64,000 nt of DNA from assembly GCA_030323885.1 (NCBI GenBank), contig CM059186.1, positions 155,653,064 through 155,717,063 of the forward strand, read 5' to 3'. The stretch comes from Branchipolynoe longqiensis. Taxonomy: Eukaryota; Annelida; Polychaeta; Phyllodocida; Polynoidae. A program made the position numbers and the translations under genes. Position 1 is the first letter of the stretch, and the number at the start of each line of letters is the position of its first letter. Of the stretch, positions 11,965 through 24,000 are shown in pieces. The notes below the pieces were generated by a model. That model did not search any database. It was not told the origin of the DNA and saw only the letters and a program-made list of their open reading frames with translations.

Positions 11965-12020
11965 TCAAAAGTCCGTCATCATCTCATCATCCAAACCGGT
12001 CAACAGTTGGTCGAGTTGGT
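11965..12020 (-). CDS. HROB: HROB coding exon 7 (C-terminus)
   Basis: A 56-nt exon that begins after TATACAG and ends at a TGA at 11965-11967. It completes a split Asp codon from exon 6 and encodes a short acidic tail (LDQLLTGLDDEMMTDF). The matching phase (exon 6 leaves one base) and the resemblance to the acidic HROB C-terminus support it, even though it is too short to stand alone. Confidence 0.85.
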
Positions 12021-15000
12021 CTGTATACGAAAATAGATTTTTGTTTAATACAAATAAGGATATAGTCATTATCAAAATATAAGGGAAAAAAGTATGTATT
12101 ACTGCCTTTAATATTAATTCGGTTATAAGGATAACAATGACGCAATTAATTGTAGTAATCGTATGGAGTAGGGTAGATTTGTTGCAGTATCCCTAGTGGA
12201 ACTCACCTATTGTTACATAATTTGACATGATAGAAAAATTAAGCTTTGTTAATTTTAAAACTGCATAGTTCGATGAAAACATCATTTTCGAAACCAAAGC
12301 ACTTCTTTAAAATTGATTCTACATTCACCTTAGATGATGTTAGGACCTAAAACAACAATAAACAAACAGATTCTACATCCAATTTAGATACTGGAGCACT
12401 TATTATGTATTTCATGCTGCATAGCTGCTTTACGACCTCTTGCGACAACAAAACACGGATGGTCGCAAAAAGGTTCTCAGTGGTCGCCGACCCCCCAGCG
12501 ACCATTTTAGTCATACCCTAGTCACACTACGACCAGTGTTCGCTATCGACCGCCTTACGACCAAAATTGCGCTGACCTCATTGTGTCCGACTCGCTACAT
12601 TAATCAAAGACATGGTCGGCAAGCGGTCAGCGACTGCATCGGCCACCGCTAGCCGATGTTTAGGGAGGCTGGTCGGCGACCCAAATTCTTATGTTCCTGG
12701 TGCTGCGGTCCCCGAACAGTAGCTGGTGTTTAAGGGGCATGGTCGGTGGGTCGGCGACCCAAACTCTTATGCTCCTGGTGCGACAGTCTGGTAGTGGTTG
12801 CCAATCTCTCACGACCACTCGCCAACCACACAGGTCGCAAGGAGGTTGCAAGTGTAACAGCTGTAACCTCCTTACGACCAAAATCTTCTGACATGGTTGC
12901 CGACTACTAGCCGACCGGTCACAAGGTTGTATGGTGGTCGTATGGTAGTCGCCAACCGATCGTAAGCGAACGCAGACCTGGTGTGACTGGGTTACTTGCA
13001 CCTGTTTCACCAAAAACCTGCTTGTAACTAAAATGGTCGCCTGTAGGTCGCTGATCATTTTCATAGATTGGCGATCAATCGGCGACTGATCGCCGATCAG
13101 TTGGCGATCGATTGGTGAGTGGACGTCAATCTCTGTGTGACTAAATAACAATCGTATACATACCATCCTCCCAGAGGTCTTGCGGCGCGGTGCACGGAGA
13201 TGCACGGGGACCAGTTGGTGTGGCAGACGGCTGCTTAGTCTGCGCCCGGGCCGGCCACACGTCAGTGGACCGGGGACCAGTCTGCGGCCGGCTTGGGGCC
13301 TGGGCAGTGGTGGCGGTCAGACTGAGAACACTGCGGTCGGGCGCACCCCAGCTTGGCTTCAGGCCCGGTGTGAGGGTTTGCTGTCCGGCCGTTGGCGGGG
13401 TGTGTGCCGCGGAAGTCCCGACTCGGGGGCGTAGGGAGGCGGGGAGGGGGAGGAGGACGGGGGTGGAGCGCTGAAAAACGGGCAAGGCCGGAGGGACGCC
13501 GGGTGAGCCCCGCCCAGCGCGGCCAGGCCCCACAGTCGAGAAGACGCCCTCCTTGCCAGTACCAGGACGCCCTGATGACGTCACGCCGCCACGCGCACCA
13601 CACTGCCCACTGGTGGCGGCCGGCTGCGGCTCGGCGTCGGTGTGCGTGGAAGCGGGTAGGGGCAGGAAGTCCTCGCGGGTGAAGGCGGCGAGGCGGTGGG
13701 TGAAGACGCGCTCGGCGCCGGGCTGGCGGCAGTACAGGCGCACCACGTTGGTCGGTGTGATGTTCAGGTAGTGGTTGCGCGCTGACGGGCTGAACACGCC
13801 CACCTGCAGCACGGTGGCACATGCGATGGATATGTATTTCAATACACTGCATAATACATAACGAATAACACAGAGGTGGGGTGTTTTTTGTTGTTTGGTT
13901 GTTGTTATTGTTCGGTGGTGGGTTTTTTTTTTTGGGGGGGGGGGGAGGGGTTGGTCGTAATGCTTGCATTGCGCTTGATTCGCAGTGGAGGAGGAGCACC
14001 CCCCCCCCCCCTGCCCCCCCCCCCAGCCCGCGACCGTTGCGTTGCGTCACCCCCCCCCCCTCTCTCTCTCCCTTATAACCCAGCCTCGCTGCCCTCTCTC
14101 GCCACTCAGCCTCCCTCTCCTGCCAGACGCACTCCTCCTTTCCTCTCCCTCTCCTGCCAGGCGCCCTCCCCCGGCGATACCGCCTACCTCCACCACCTCC
14201 CCGGCCTCGCCCCTTCCCCCCTCCCCCCCCTCCCCTCCTTCATCACAACCGCTCCTCCTCCCCCTCCCCTCCCTTGCCCCCCCCCCCCACTCTCCCCCTC
14301 CCCTGACCTCCCCACCACCTCCCCCCTCCCGACTTAGGTGAACCAATCGCCGATGTCGTTGATCCTGATATACAGGATACCCTCCCCACCGCCCCCTCCT
14401 GGGGCCCCACCCCCCACCAATACCGCCCTACCCTCCTCTCCATCTGGCCCCACCTCTCCGCCCCCGAATGGGACCGCCACCCCAACTTCTCCCGGGCCTA
14501 TGCCGCCCTCCGGATCGCGGGCCTACCTAATTTTTTGGCTGCCCGCATCCCCCTCCCCTCAGGCCTCCACATCCCCGCATGGCGCGCCCGCCTCCACGGA
14601 TACCATGATGGCGACCTCGTTGACCTCCTCGAGTTTGGCTTCCCCGCCAATTACTCTGCCAGCACCCCCACCCCACCTACACCAACCACCGTGAAGCTCC
14701 GGAGCACCATGCCCACCTCTGCGACTTCGTAGCCACCGAGCTCGCCCACGGTGCCCTCGCGGGCCCCTTCCTCGCCCCTCCCTTTACCCCCTGGGCCCAG
14801 GTCTCCCCCATGATGACCCGCCCCAAGTCCGACCCGGGCAAGAGGCGAGTCATCGTCGACCTCTCATACCCTCCAGGTCGCAGCGTCAACGCTGGCATCC
14901 CCAGGCGCGAGTTCCTCGGCACCCCCCACGCCTATACCCTCCCCAGTGTCGCTGACGTGGGTCGCTGCCTCATCGCCGAGGGCCCCGGAGCTTACATCTG

Positions 15001-18000
15001 GACGGCGGACATCTCCCGTGCCTACCGCCAGCTCCGGGCCGACCCCCTCTCCTGCCCTTTCTACGGCATTACCCTCGACGGCGCGACCTACGTCGACCTC
15101 GCCCTCCCCTTTGGATGCCGCTCCTCCGGCGCCGCCTGCATCCGAGTCACCTCCGCAGTCGCCTGGGTCCTACGCCGCGAGGGCTTCCACGCCCTCGTCT
15201 ATGTGGACGACTTTGTCGGGTGCGAGCGCACCTTCCTGAGGGCCCGGCCCGCCAGGCCTTCGACGCCTTCATCGCCCTCACCGGGGCCCTCGGCGTGGCG
15301 GTGGCCCCCGGGAAGTGCCACCCCCCTGCGGTCCGCCTCACCTGGATAGGCTTCGCCATCGACAGCGAGGCCATGACCATCCGCATCGCACCCGACAAGG
15401 TCGACGACCTCATCCGACCCTGTGAGGCCCGGGTCGCCCACCCGACCATCGGCTGCCGCGACCTGCAGAGTGTCCTCGGGCGCCTCAACCACGTGGGGAG
15501 CTGTGTCCTCCCCGCGATGAAGTTCATGGCCCGCCTCCTCGCCGCCGCCCGCACCTGCTCCGGAGCCACCTCCATCACCCTCGGGGACGACGCCCTCCGC
15601 GACCTCAGGTGGTTCATGGCCTACGGCCGGGACACCAACGGCCTCTGCCTCCTCCGTGCCCCTGAGGTCCACCGGGTGATCGAGTGCGACTCCTGCCTCA
15701 CTGGCGGGGGGGCCTACTCCGCCACTCACTGCTACGCCCGAGGATACTCCGCAGCCTACCGGGAGCGGTATCCCACCATCCATCAGCTCGAGGCCATCAA
15801 CCTGGTGGTCGCCCTCCACGCCCTCCTCCCCCACGACGTCACGGGGGCCACCGTTGTCGTCAACACCGACAACCAGGCCTCCGCGGCCGCCCTCGACTCC
15901 GGCGGTCTCGCGATGCGGTCCTCGGCACCTGCGCCCGGGAGCTCTGGCTATTGGCCGCCGAGGGCTCATTTACCCTCGCCATCCTCCATAAGCCCGGGGC
16001 GGAGCTCATCCTCGCCGACGCGCTCAGCCGCGCCCATCTCCCCGGCCCCTGTGCCGAGTTCGCGCACTCCGAGGTCGCTCGCCTCGGACTCACCTACGTC
16101 CACCCCGATCACGACAGCTTCCCCTACAACCCTGGCCTCTGATTCCAGGGTTCTCCTCCGCCGAGGTGGCAGCTGTCGACGGCCTCAGGATCGCCGCCCT
16201 CGCCCCCGCCACCTGGAGAAACCGCCGCCGCCAGGCTGAGGCTTACGTCACCTTCGCCTCGGGCTACGGGCGCGACCCTCTGGCTCCCACCGCCTTCGAT
16301 GTCGCAGCCTACATGGCCGCCCTCTACGCCCGCTCCATCGCCCCTGCCTCCGTCCGCAATGCCCTATCCGTTGGACGCTCTTGGGTGGAGGCCGCCGGGG
16401 GCGATCCCACCGCCTTCGGATCGCGCCTCGCCCGGGACGTCTGCCGAGGCGGTGAGCGTGCCTCTGCCCACGTCCCGAGGCCAGCCCCGCCCCTCCTGCC
16501 TCATCACCTCGCCGCTGTCGTCACCCACCGCCGCTCCGCCGGGCCCTCGGGCGTCGTCCCTCGGGCCGCCCTCCTCCTCGGGTACTACGGGATGCTCAGA
16601 CAATCCAGCCTCCTGTCTCCCAGCCCCGAGGGGTGGGGCGGCCCCCACACAATCACCCGCGCCGACGTCGCCCCTGCCCCCGGAGGGCTTCGGGTGCTCC
16701 TCAGGACATCAAAGACAATCGCGCTGCCCTCGCCCTCTTCATCCCCGCGACCCCGGGCTCCCCCCTCTGCCCGGTCGCCGCCTGGCAAGCCTCTACCGCC
16801 CTTGTTCCTGCCGCTCCGGATGCCCCAGCCTTCATCATGCCCTCGGGCCGCCCGCTCGACCCCAGGACCCTCACTGCCCTCCTCAGAGGCGCGCTCCGCA
16901 CCCTCGCCATCCCCGCCCCGACAGCTACACCCTCCACAGTCTACGTCGGGGTGCGGCCCAGGCCTGCCAGAGGGCCGGGGTCCCCCTCCGCGACATCATG
17001 GCCAAGGGCACCTGGACCTCCGGGGCGGTCCACACATACCTCCCACGCCTCGCCGCCTCAGCTGCCCCTCGAGCCCTCTCCCATGTTTTGGCGGAGGGCT
17101 CTTCAGGGCCGCTCCCCTAAAAAGACTCAGACATTATCCTCACATTATCCTGCACTTTATTCTCTCATTATCATTGTACAGCTACTCCCCCACATTGTAC
17201 ATTGCCCCACCCCCCCCACTTTACATAATAAAGTGTGCTTTCTCCACTCACGCCTCCGTCTTCCTCCTTCGCTGCGCATCGGTCGTAATGCTTGCATTGC
17301 GCTTGATTCGGAGTGGAGGAGGAGCACCCCCCCCTCTCCCCCCCAGCCCGCGACCGTTGGTGACTCAAGCGTCACCCCCCCCCTCTCTCTCTCCCTTATA
17401 ACCCAGCCTCGCTGCCCTCTCTCGCCACTCAGCCTCCCTCTCCTGCCAGACGCACTCCTCCTTTCTTCTCCACCCACTCACCCAAACTACACTTACCTCT
17501 ACCCTCTAGGGCGGAGGGCTCTTCGGGGCCGCTCCCCTAAAAAGACTCAGACATTATCCTCACATTATCCTGCACTTTATTCTCTCATTATCATTGTACA
17601 GCTACTCCCCCACATTGTACATTGCCCCCCCCCCCCACACACTTTACTAAAGTGTGCTTTCTCCACTCACGCCTCCGTCTTCCTCCTTCGCTGCGCATCA
17701 ATCAGAGATGGGAGAGGGTGGGGAGAGAGGAGAACATGGGGGGTGGGGGGGTGAGGAGATCGGGGTAGAAGGGGGGAGAGGAGAGAGAATGGAGGGGGGA
17801 GGGGGAAGGAGAGAGCAGGAAGAGGAGAGGGGAGTAGGCAAAGAGGAGAGTGGACCAAACACGGGCTGACACAGAGCATCGGGCTGGGTTTAATGCTTCA
17901 AGTTGTGTAAAAAAAAATTGTATGTCGTTATTCGATATTAGATAGAGATAATACATAGAATTAGATTGTAGGGATTTTACATCTTACATATTTTAGAGAC

Positions 18001-21000
18001 AACACAAATCTCAGATTTACCACCAAAAAATCACGGCGATCTTTCATCCTTAAGGATTATATGTTAAGATCCGGTGACCAAATCTTTAATATGTGAAGAT
18101 CATGGATGTGATTGGCCATCAGCAAAAAAACCTGTGAAAGTCAGGCTGGGGGTCCGGGGACCACTGAGGCTCCCAATGGGGTCTGGGGCAGAGCCCCAAT
18201 GGAAACCCAAGGGGCAGTGCCCCCAGAAGCTCATGCAATCCAAGCATTTTAAGGGCCTTAAAAGTAGTAGCATGAAAATATACATTTCCCCTTTCTTTAT
18301 ACACAGTAACACTTAATAATAATAATAATAATAATAATGTTCTGATGATACCCATAGATGTAACAATAAGGAAGAACCAAGTTTTTAATTACAAAAATGA
18401 AAAACAGGCAAAACCAGCAAAACAGCAGGTTTCCCAGCAAGCTCTTAGCCCCCCCCCCCCCCCCCAATATAACATCAAATAAGTTTTCACCTGATCTGCA
18501 CGAATCACAAGAATGATTAATTGTATTATTAAAGACTTGGAATCGTGCGAATCCATGGACAAATCACATTGTTGAAAGATTGATTGCTTTTAATATGCGA
18601 GGATTGTCTTTACAAACTGCGTTTCCAGAATCATAGATGTGGTTAGTGGTAGCAGCTTTTCTATATCTTCATTTTAACAAAAGGAACGGTTTCCATCCAA
18701 ATTTAAATTAACCTAGCTCAAACTTAAAGCTGCATAATCTGCAATGAAAGCATCAAATTTCGAAACCGAAATATTTATTACATACCCAACTTAGATATGC
18801 TGCCGGTGTACTTATTAAGCATTTGTTGCTACATAGAAGGGCATATTATGACAATTTAATAGAACTTGCAACTGCTGAAGCATATGGCGTCCAGCATGTT
18901 TATGTGCATGGCAAAAATATCTTAGTATGCGTTCACTTCAAATATCTTCAAACATTAGCCATGTATAATAAAAGTTACTGAAAACTAAAGTAAAGTAGAT
19001 TATAATGATCAACCGTATCTCAGAAAAATGCAGAAACGCAAGACAATCAGGCTATGCAGCATTAATATGAGAAAATCGATTGCGCAAAATTGTCTTCACA
19101 ATGCAGGGATGAAAGTGGCCTCTGGGAAAATTGTTTGGAAATCAGTCCGAGACCCTGGCGCCACCTAGAGGGTTCCGGCAGTACCAATGGTGAATTCCCA
19201 TGAAAACGCGGATATTACCCCATGGGCGTAATCGATTAATCAACTCGGGTCACCCGAGCCACTTTTTGCCGCATACACACATCCTACATACGCGGGTCGA
19301 ATAATCGAATACGGTTCTCCATGCTAGGGGTGGACAAAATGGTGGCTTAATCCAAAACCTTTTTTAAATTTTAAATAACTGATATAACTAAATAGGATTT
19401 AAAGTATTTTATGATGGCATAGTTTAGTTATATTTCCATTTCATTAATCTAGGTTATTACCAAAAAAATTACATGCATACCTGGTACTGGTAGCTGTTAT
19501 CCTGGAGGACGGTACAAGCGCAAATGTGATGTCATCGCTCCTAGCCACCCCCAGCCAAGAGGTGGGTTACTGGGGTCGGGTTGTTTTGCACACGGCACGT
19601 GTATTTGTCAACCCCACTTGCGGTGTGGGTCATGTTAATCGATTACGACCAATAGGATTAACAGTCAGGAAATCACAGCAACACCCCAGAAGTCAAGTTT
19701 CAACTCTCCTTGTTGTGACTATATTATCGCTCATGCCTAACTCTTTTTGTTTAGGTTTTATGTTCTAGAAAAACGATTCAAACTAACCAATTGCTGTCAT
19801 AGATATCCTGATTCCTTGGCATTTTGTGAACGTTAATTCAGTGAATATAAAAAATCTCGGAAATCCGAGAAATCGTGGAGATTTTTCATCCCTGCATTGG
19901 TAAACCTTAGTTAGTAATCGCCGCTGACCTGTCGCATGACAAGCACGGCCCCGGGGCAGAGAGCGAGCCCGTGGTCCTTGAGCAGTTGACGGTGGATGGT
20001 GCCCTTGAGGCGGCCTCCACCCGGGTCCCGCAAGAGGGCGCTCGCGTCGGCAGCATGCACATTCAGCTCATCGATCAGAGCCGCCATCACCGGCACCTTG
20101 CCACGTGGCAGCTGCTTCAGCGTTGCCTACAAGCACCCGGCCACAATGGGAAGCAGTTTGTTAGTTAGTTTGTTGGTGTTTTACATCCTAGCAATATCTA
20201 AGGTCATTTCAGGAAGGTTCCAGGGATGATCGTGGTTTCAGGCAAAGAAAAGCCGAAATCAAGCCGAGATTATTATCCCGACGGCAAATTTCAGTCCTAG
20301 AGGCCAGCTACCGCACCCCACATCATTTTTATTTCTTTACACCGATATCAAAAATGCCCCCAGGCTGTTAAAAAAAAAACAGCGATCCACTTAAAAACGG
20401 AAAAATATCATCCCTGGGTATCGACAGTGTGCACTCATGGCGATTTGAGAATGTTGCCCCACTGGGAGACCAGGCCACTGGGCACCATGAGCCGATATCC
20501 CATGCAGTCACATTATCTTGATACTGTGCTAACCAGTCCTTGTCCTAGCCTATTAATGCCAAGCGCCAGGGTAGGTAGTGACAAGTATCAATTTTATAAG
20601 TCGGCTAATGCATCCGGTCAATTAATTAATTAATTAGTTTATAAAGCAGTTAGTTCTTTGGAAGACTAGAACAACCATCGGCAACATGACCTGATATCCC
20701 ACTCACATTATCCCGATATTGAGCAAACCCGTCTGTGCCCTATCCTATTAATGCAGAGCGCCAGGCTAGGTAATGCAACAAGTATCAATTTTGTAAGTCA
20801 GTGGTTTAACTCGGTCGGGGCTCAAACCCATAACCTCCTCCATAGGAAGCCAGGTGTGGGGCGGGGGGGCGCGGCTCTTATCGATTTGGCCGTCCAATCC
20901 AGTCGGACTAGAGCAGTCATGAATCAAATATTGATCCACAGCTAAACTAAGAAAATGTCAGCCTAAAACTAGCAAAATGTATTATATACACTATTTGAAA

Positions 21001-24000
21001 CCTCTAGTATGCCCTTGTTTGAGGCCCGGGTGGGGGGTTCCTGAACTATTTAAATAGAAATAGAATTACTTAAATTTAAAAAAAATATAATGTATTTTCT
21101 TAAATAGTGAACACACATGTTGACACCTGTATCAAATGAAAATATGAAGCCTTACTTTTCTGACGATGGCAGACAAGGTGAATTCTTTCACAATGATCTG
21201 CGCCTTTGCTTCTAGCTCTCGCCTCATGGTGGTCCACGGGGTGTCAGAGAACACTTCCTCTCCACTCTGACTGCATTGCAAGTCTGCTTCTGATTGGCTT
21301 GGCTATAAGTAAAATAAGTAGAAACCCTCCCTTTAAAGTAGAAAATCTAGACATATTATAGTTTATTGATTGATTGATTGATTGGTGGTTTCTCTACGCC
21401 ATGTCGGCAGCATAGGCCATCTTCACGAGAAGAATTGTTTGTTTTTTATTCAACCATAGCAAAGCACACAATCAATTATGTGTCAATAGACACAATGAAT
21501 TTTAAAAGCTCACAATTATATAATTTGTGGCCAAAGGAAATAACATTCTAGATAAAAAGTTAACGGTCGGTAATTGATCAAATGGGTTTAATAGACTATA
21601 TGAGGTGGTACAGACCAGCTGTCATCAGAATCAATCAACTCTTTTCTTGTTTTACTTGCAAGCTGCTTCAGTGTAAAATTGTTGACGCAGGGCCAAAAAA
21701 TTGACACAACATAATAAAATGTGTTGGAGTGTCAGTGGGGACGACACCCAATACATTCAGGGGGAGGGTCCCTCTTGAACAGAAAAGCATATGTAAGCCA
21801 CAAGTGGCTAAAACAACTGTGGCTAAGGACCACTTGGTTCCGTCGACCTCCCAAATGAGTGTGTGGTGGTTTTCCCACAGATAGTTCAATTTCATGCAGT
21901 ATTCTTTTGCGGAGGGTGAGTGGGTGTTTACTATATATATATGTGAATTACCAGATCACATGAATTCCCAGTGGAACCATTTCGTAATGATAATGATTAC
22001 TAATTTGTTATTCTACAACTACAATGCAATAAGTAATAAAAGAGGCTTCACTATGTAAATTAAGTTATAATAGTTACTATTTTAATTAAATGAATACATC
22101 CTATGCCTCAATCTATATAATAATGTAATTAAGACAAGTAAAAGAAAATTCGATTCAACGTACATATTTATAGTAGAATATCAGTGTACTGTTACTGTTA
22201 CAGTGTTAGTGAATATTATAATAATATCAGGGATGATAGTGGCTTCAGGCACACAAAAAAAAGCGGAAATCAAGCCGAGATTATTATCCTGACAGCAAAT
22301 CTCTGGTTACACCGATGTAAAAAATGCCCCCAGGCTGTGAAAAAAACATAGAAATCCGCATAAAAACGGAAAAATATCATCCCTGTATATACACCCACGC
22401 CATACCCAATCCCCACTATCAATCAGATTGTAGGGTAGATAAAAGATTCACCCCGTACTTCCAGTACAGGGGTGAAAACCAACCCATTAGAAAAGCTGGC
22501 GAAGAATTTCGACATGCTGAGTTAATTAACTGAGCTGGTAAATTCTTAATTTAAGAAGCACAATATATTCTTTATGTACGTCTTCATATTTACCCGCTAC
22601 TTTTGAGTTGGAAAATATAATAAAACATATACTTTAATACAATTCAAAAGTGAAATCGACGGCGTTCTCTGGCCGCCATCTTGTCTTTTTGCATTCTCTC
22701 CCATTTCACCAACTCTGTGTTGATATAAGTAACCGTTTGACACTGGTGCCAGGCATTCGACTTCCTGTTCCATACTAAAGCTATTTTCACCCGTATTTAG
22801 ACTATGTTGTCGTTCACCCCTGTACTTTAAGTACAGGATGAATCTTTTATCTAGTTGTAGGGGTGATATAGCAGCACCATTACCTTAATCCCTGAGCTAA
22901 TAAGCAGCCCCAGCACCTACAACACACAATATGATGCTCCCAGCACTTTAGGCAGCTTCTTTTATTTAACATACAAAAGATGAAACTACCCGTAGAAGAG
23001 AATTTTAAAATAAATAAAATTGCATATATTGATTTGGGTCCTGAGTGACAGGCATTTTACATGAATTACGAATAAGATGTTTAGCAATAATTAGGCTTCA
23101 TTTTAAATAAATAACGATACATTAAACTTTAATTTTTTTTAAAAAGGGAATGGCTGATTTATGAAAAATGCTGCTCCTTAATTCAAGGCAGCCTGAAGCA
23201 TAGGCATTAGAGGAAAGCAGGCGGCTGCCTGTTGTGAATACTGGAGACAGTCAAACTGACAACACTGATTACAGGGTCCAAGCCTGTCGATGTGGCGGGA
23301 GATCTCCCTAAAATATGGCAAAATAACTCCCAATCTCCTGATTTCCAGCTTTTAATTTGTAATCTCCTGCCAAAGAATTATTCCAGCTTGTTTTTTTGTG
23401 GGGTTTTGTATGCATATTTTTTCATCGAAATGCACCAGAATGCCCCATTTTGTATATTTCCTGCCCCCACTCCCCCAATTTGTTTCCAGAGCCCTCTCCC
23501 CTCTTCGGCCATGCTATTTGTCCCTATTTAAAATCTGTGTATTACTATTAGGGAGATTTCCCATTTCACACTCTTATCTACTTGGCGCCTCTGTGTTCAG
23601 TATCATGGTGGTTTTTTTAATATAGCATGTAATATATGACAATAAATATTAGATTATACTTTATAGGGAAAGATGAATTCCAGTAAATGAAGCAAAATTG
23701 TATCTCCATACCTGATATACCTAACTATTAAACAAATTTGTTTATTAAATTAATTAAGCTAGTGTTTTTTTCCCTATAACTCATCTGTACAATGGCGAGG
23801 CAGTGATAGGTGGGTATGTCCGAAATGAAAAATAATTGAATTAAATTTAGTTTCTCTCTTTAAAAAAAAGAAGTCAATGTTGATATCTATTAGATTCTAT
23901 TCTATGAGTGTGTGATAAGGTGTACCCCCACCCATTCACTTAGGAGGAACTGTCTTCTTTGAGGGACTTCTACCAGTTTTCTGGCAGTGTGCATTGTATA

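Larger units (their letters stand above)
13953..17699 (+). mobile_element. Ngaro/PAT-type tyrosine-recombinase retrotransposon
   Basis: The structure is A1 (13953-14141), coding region (about 14340-17110), B1 (17090-17279), A2 (17281-17466), B2 (17510-17699). A1 and A2 share GGTCGTAATGCTTGCATTGC and the following 180 bp. B1 and B2 share GGCGGAGGGCTCTTC through CTTCGCTGCGCATC. Split direct repeats of this form are known from PAT and Ngaro elements and replace LTRs. The coding order is linker, reverse transcriptase, RNase H, tyrosine recombinase; no methyltransferase is seen, unlike DIRS1. It is strongly GC-rich in an AT-rich neighbourhood and sits in HROB intron 5, antisense to the gene. Confidence 0.9.

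Noticed and set aside
12660..13205. Minus-strand open frame of 181 codons
   Set aside because: It covers the GGTCGC foldback element and part of the exon 6/intron 6 boundary in the wrong frame; its composition follows the repeat.
13262..14050. Long minus-strand open frame of 262 codons
   Set aside because: It is out of frame with HROB exon 6, runs through G/C homopolymers and into the retrotransposon repeat, and has no family motif. The HROB frame explains the region.
17654..17956. Gly/Glu-rich and Leu/Pro-rich frames
   Set aside because: They lie in the polypurine tract and reflect its composition on either strand.
21668..21895. Minus-strand frame of 75 codons
   Set aside because: It is an out-of-frame reading of the LINE 3' region, matching the same out-of-frame reading at 34872-35066.
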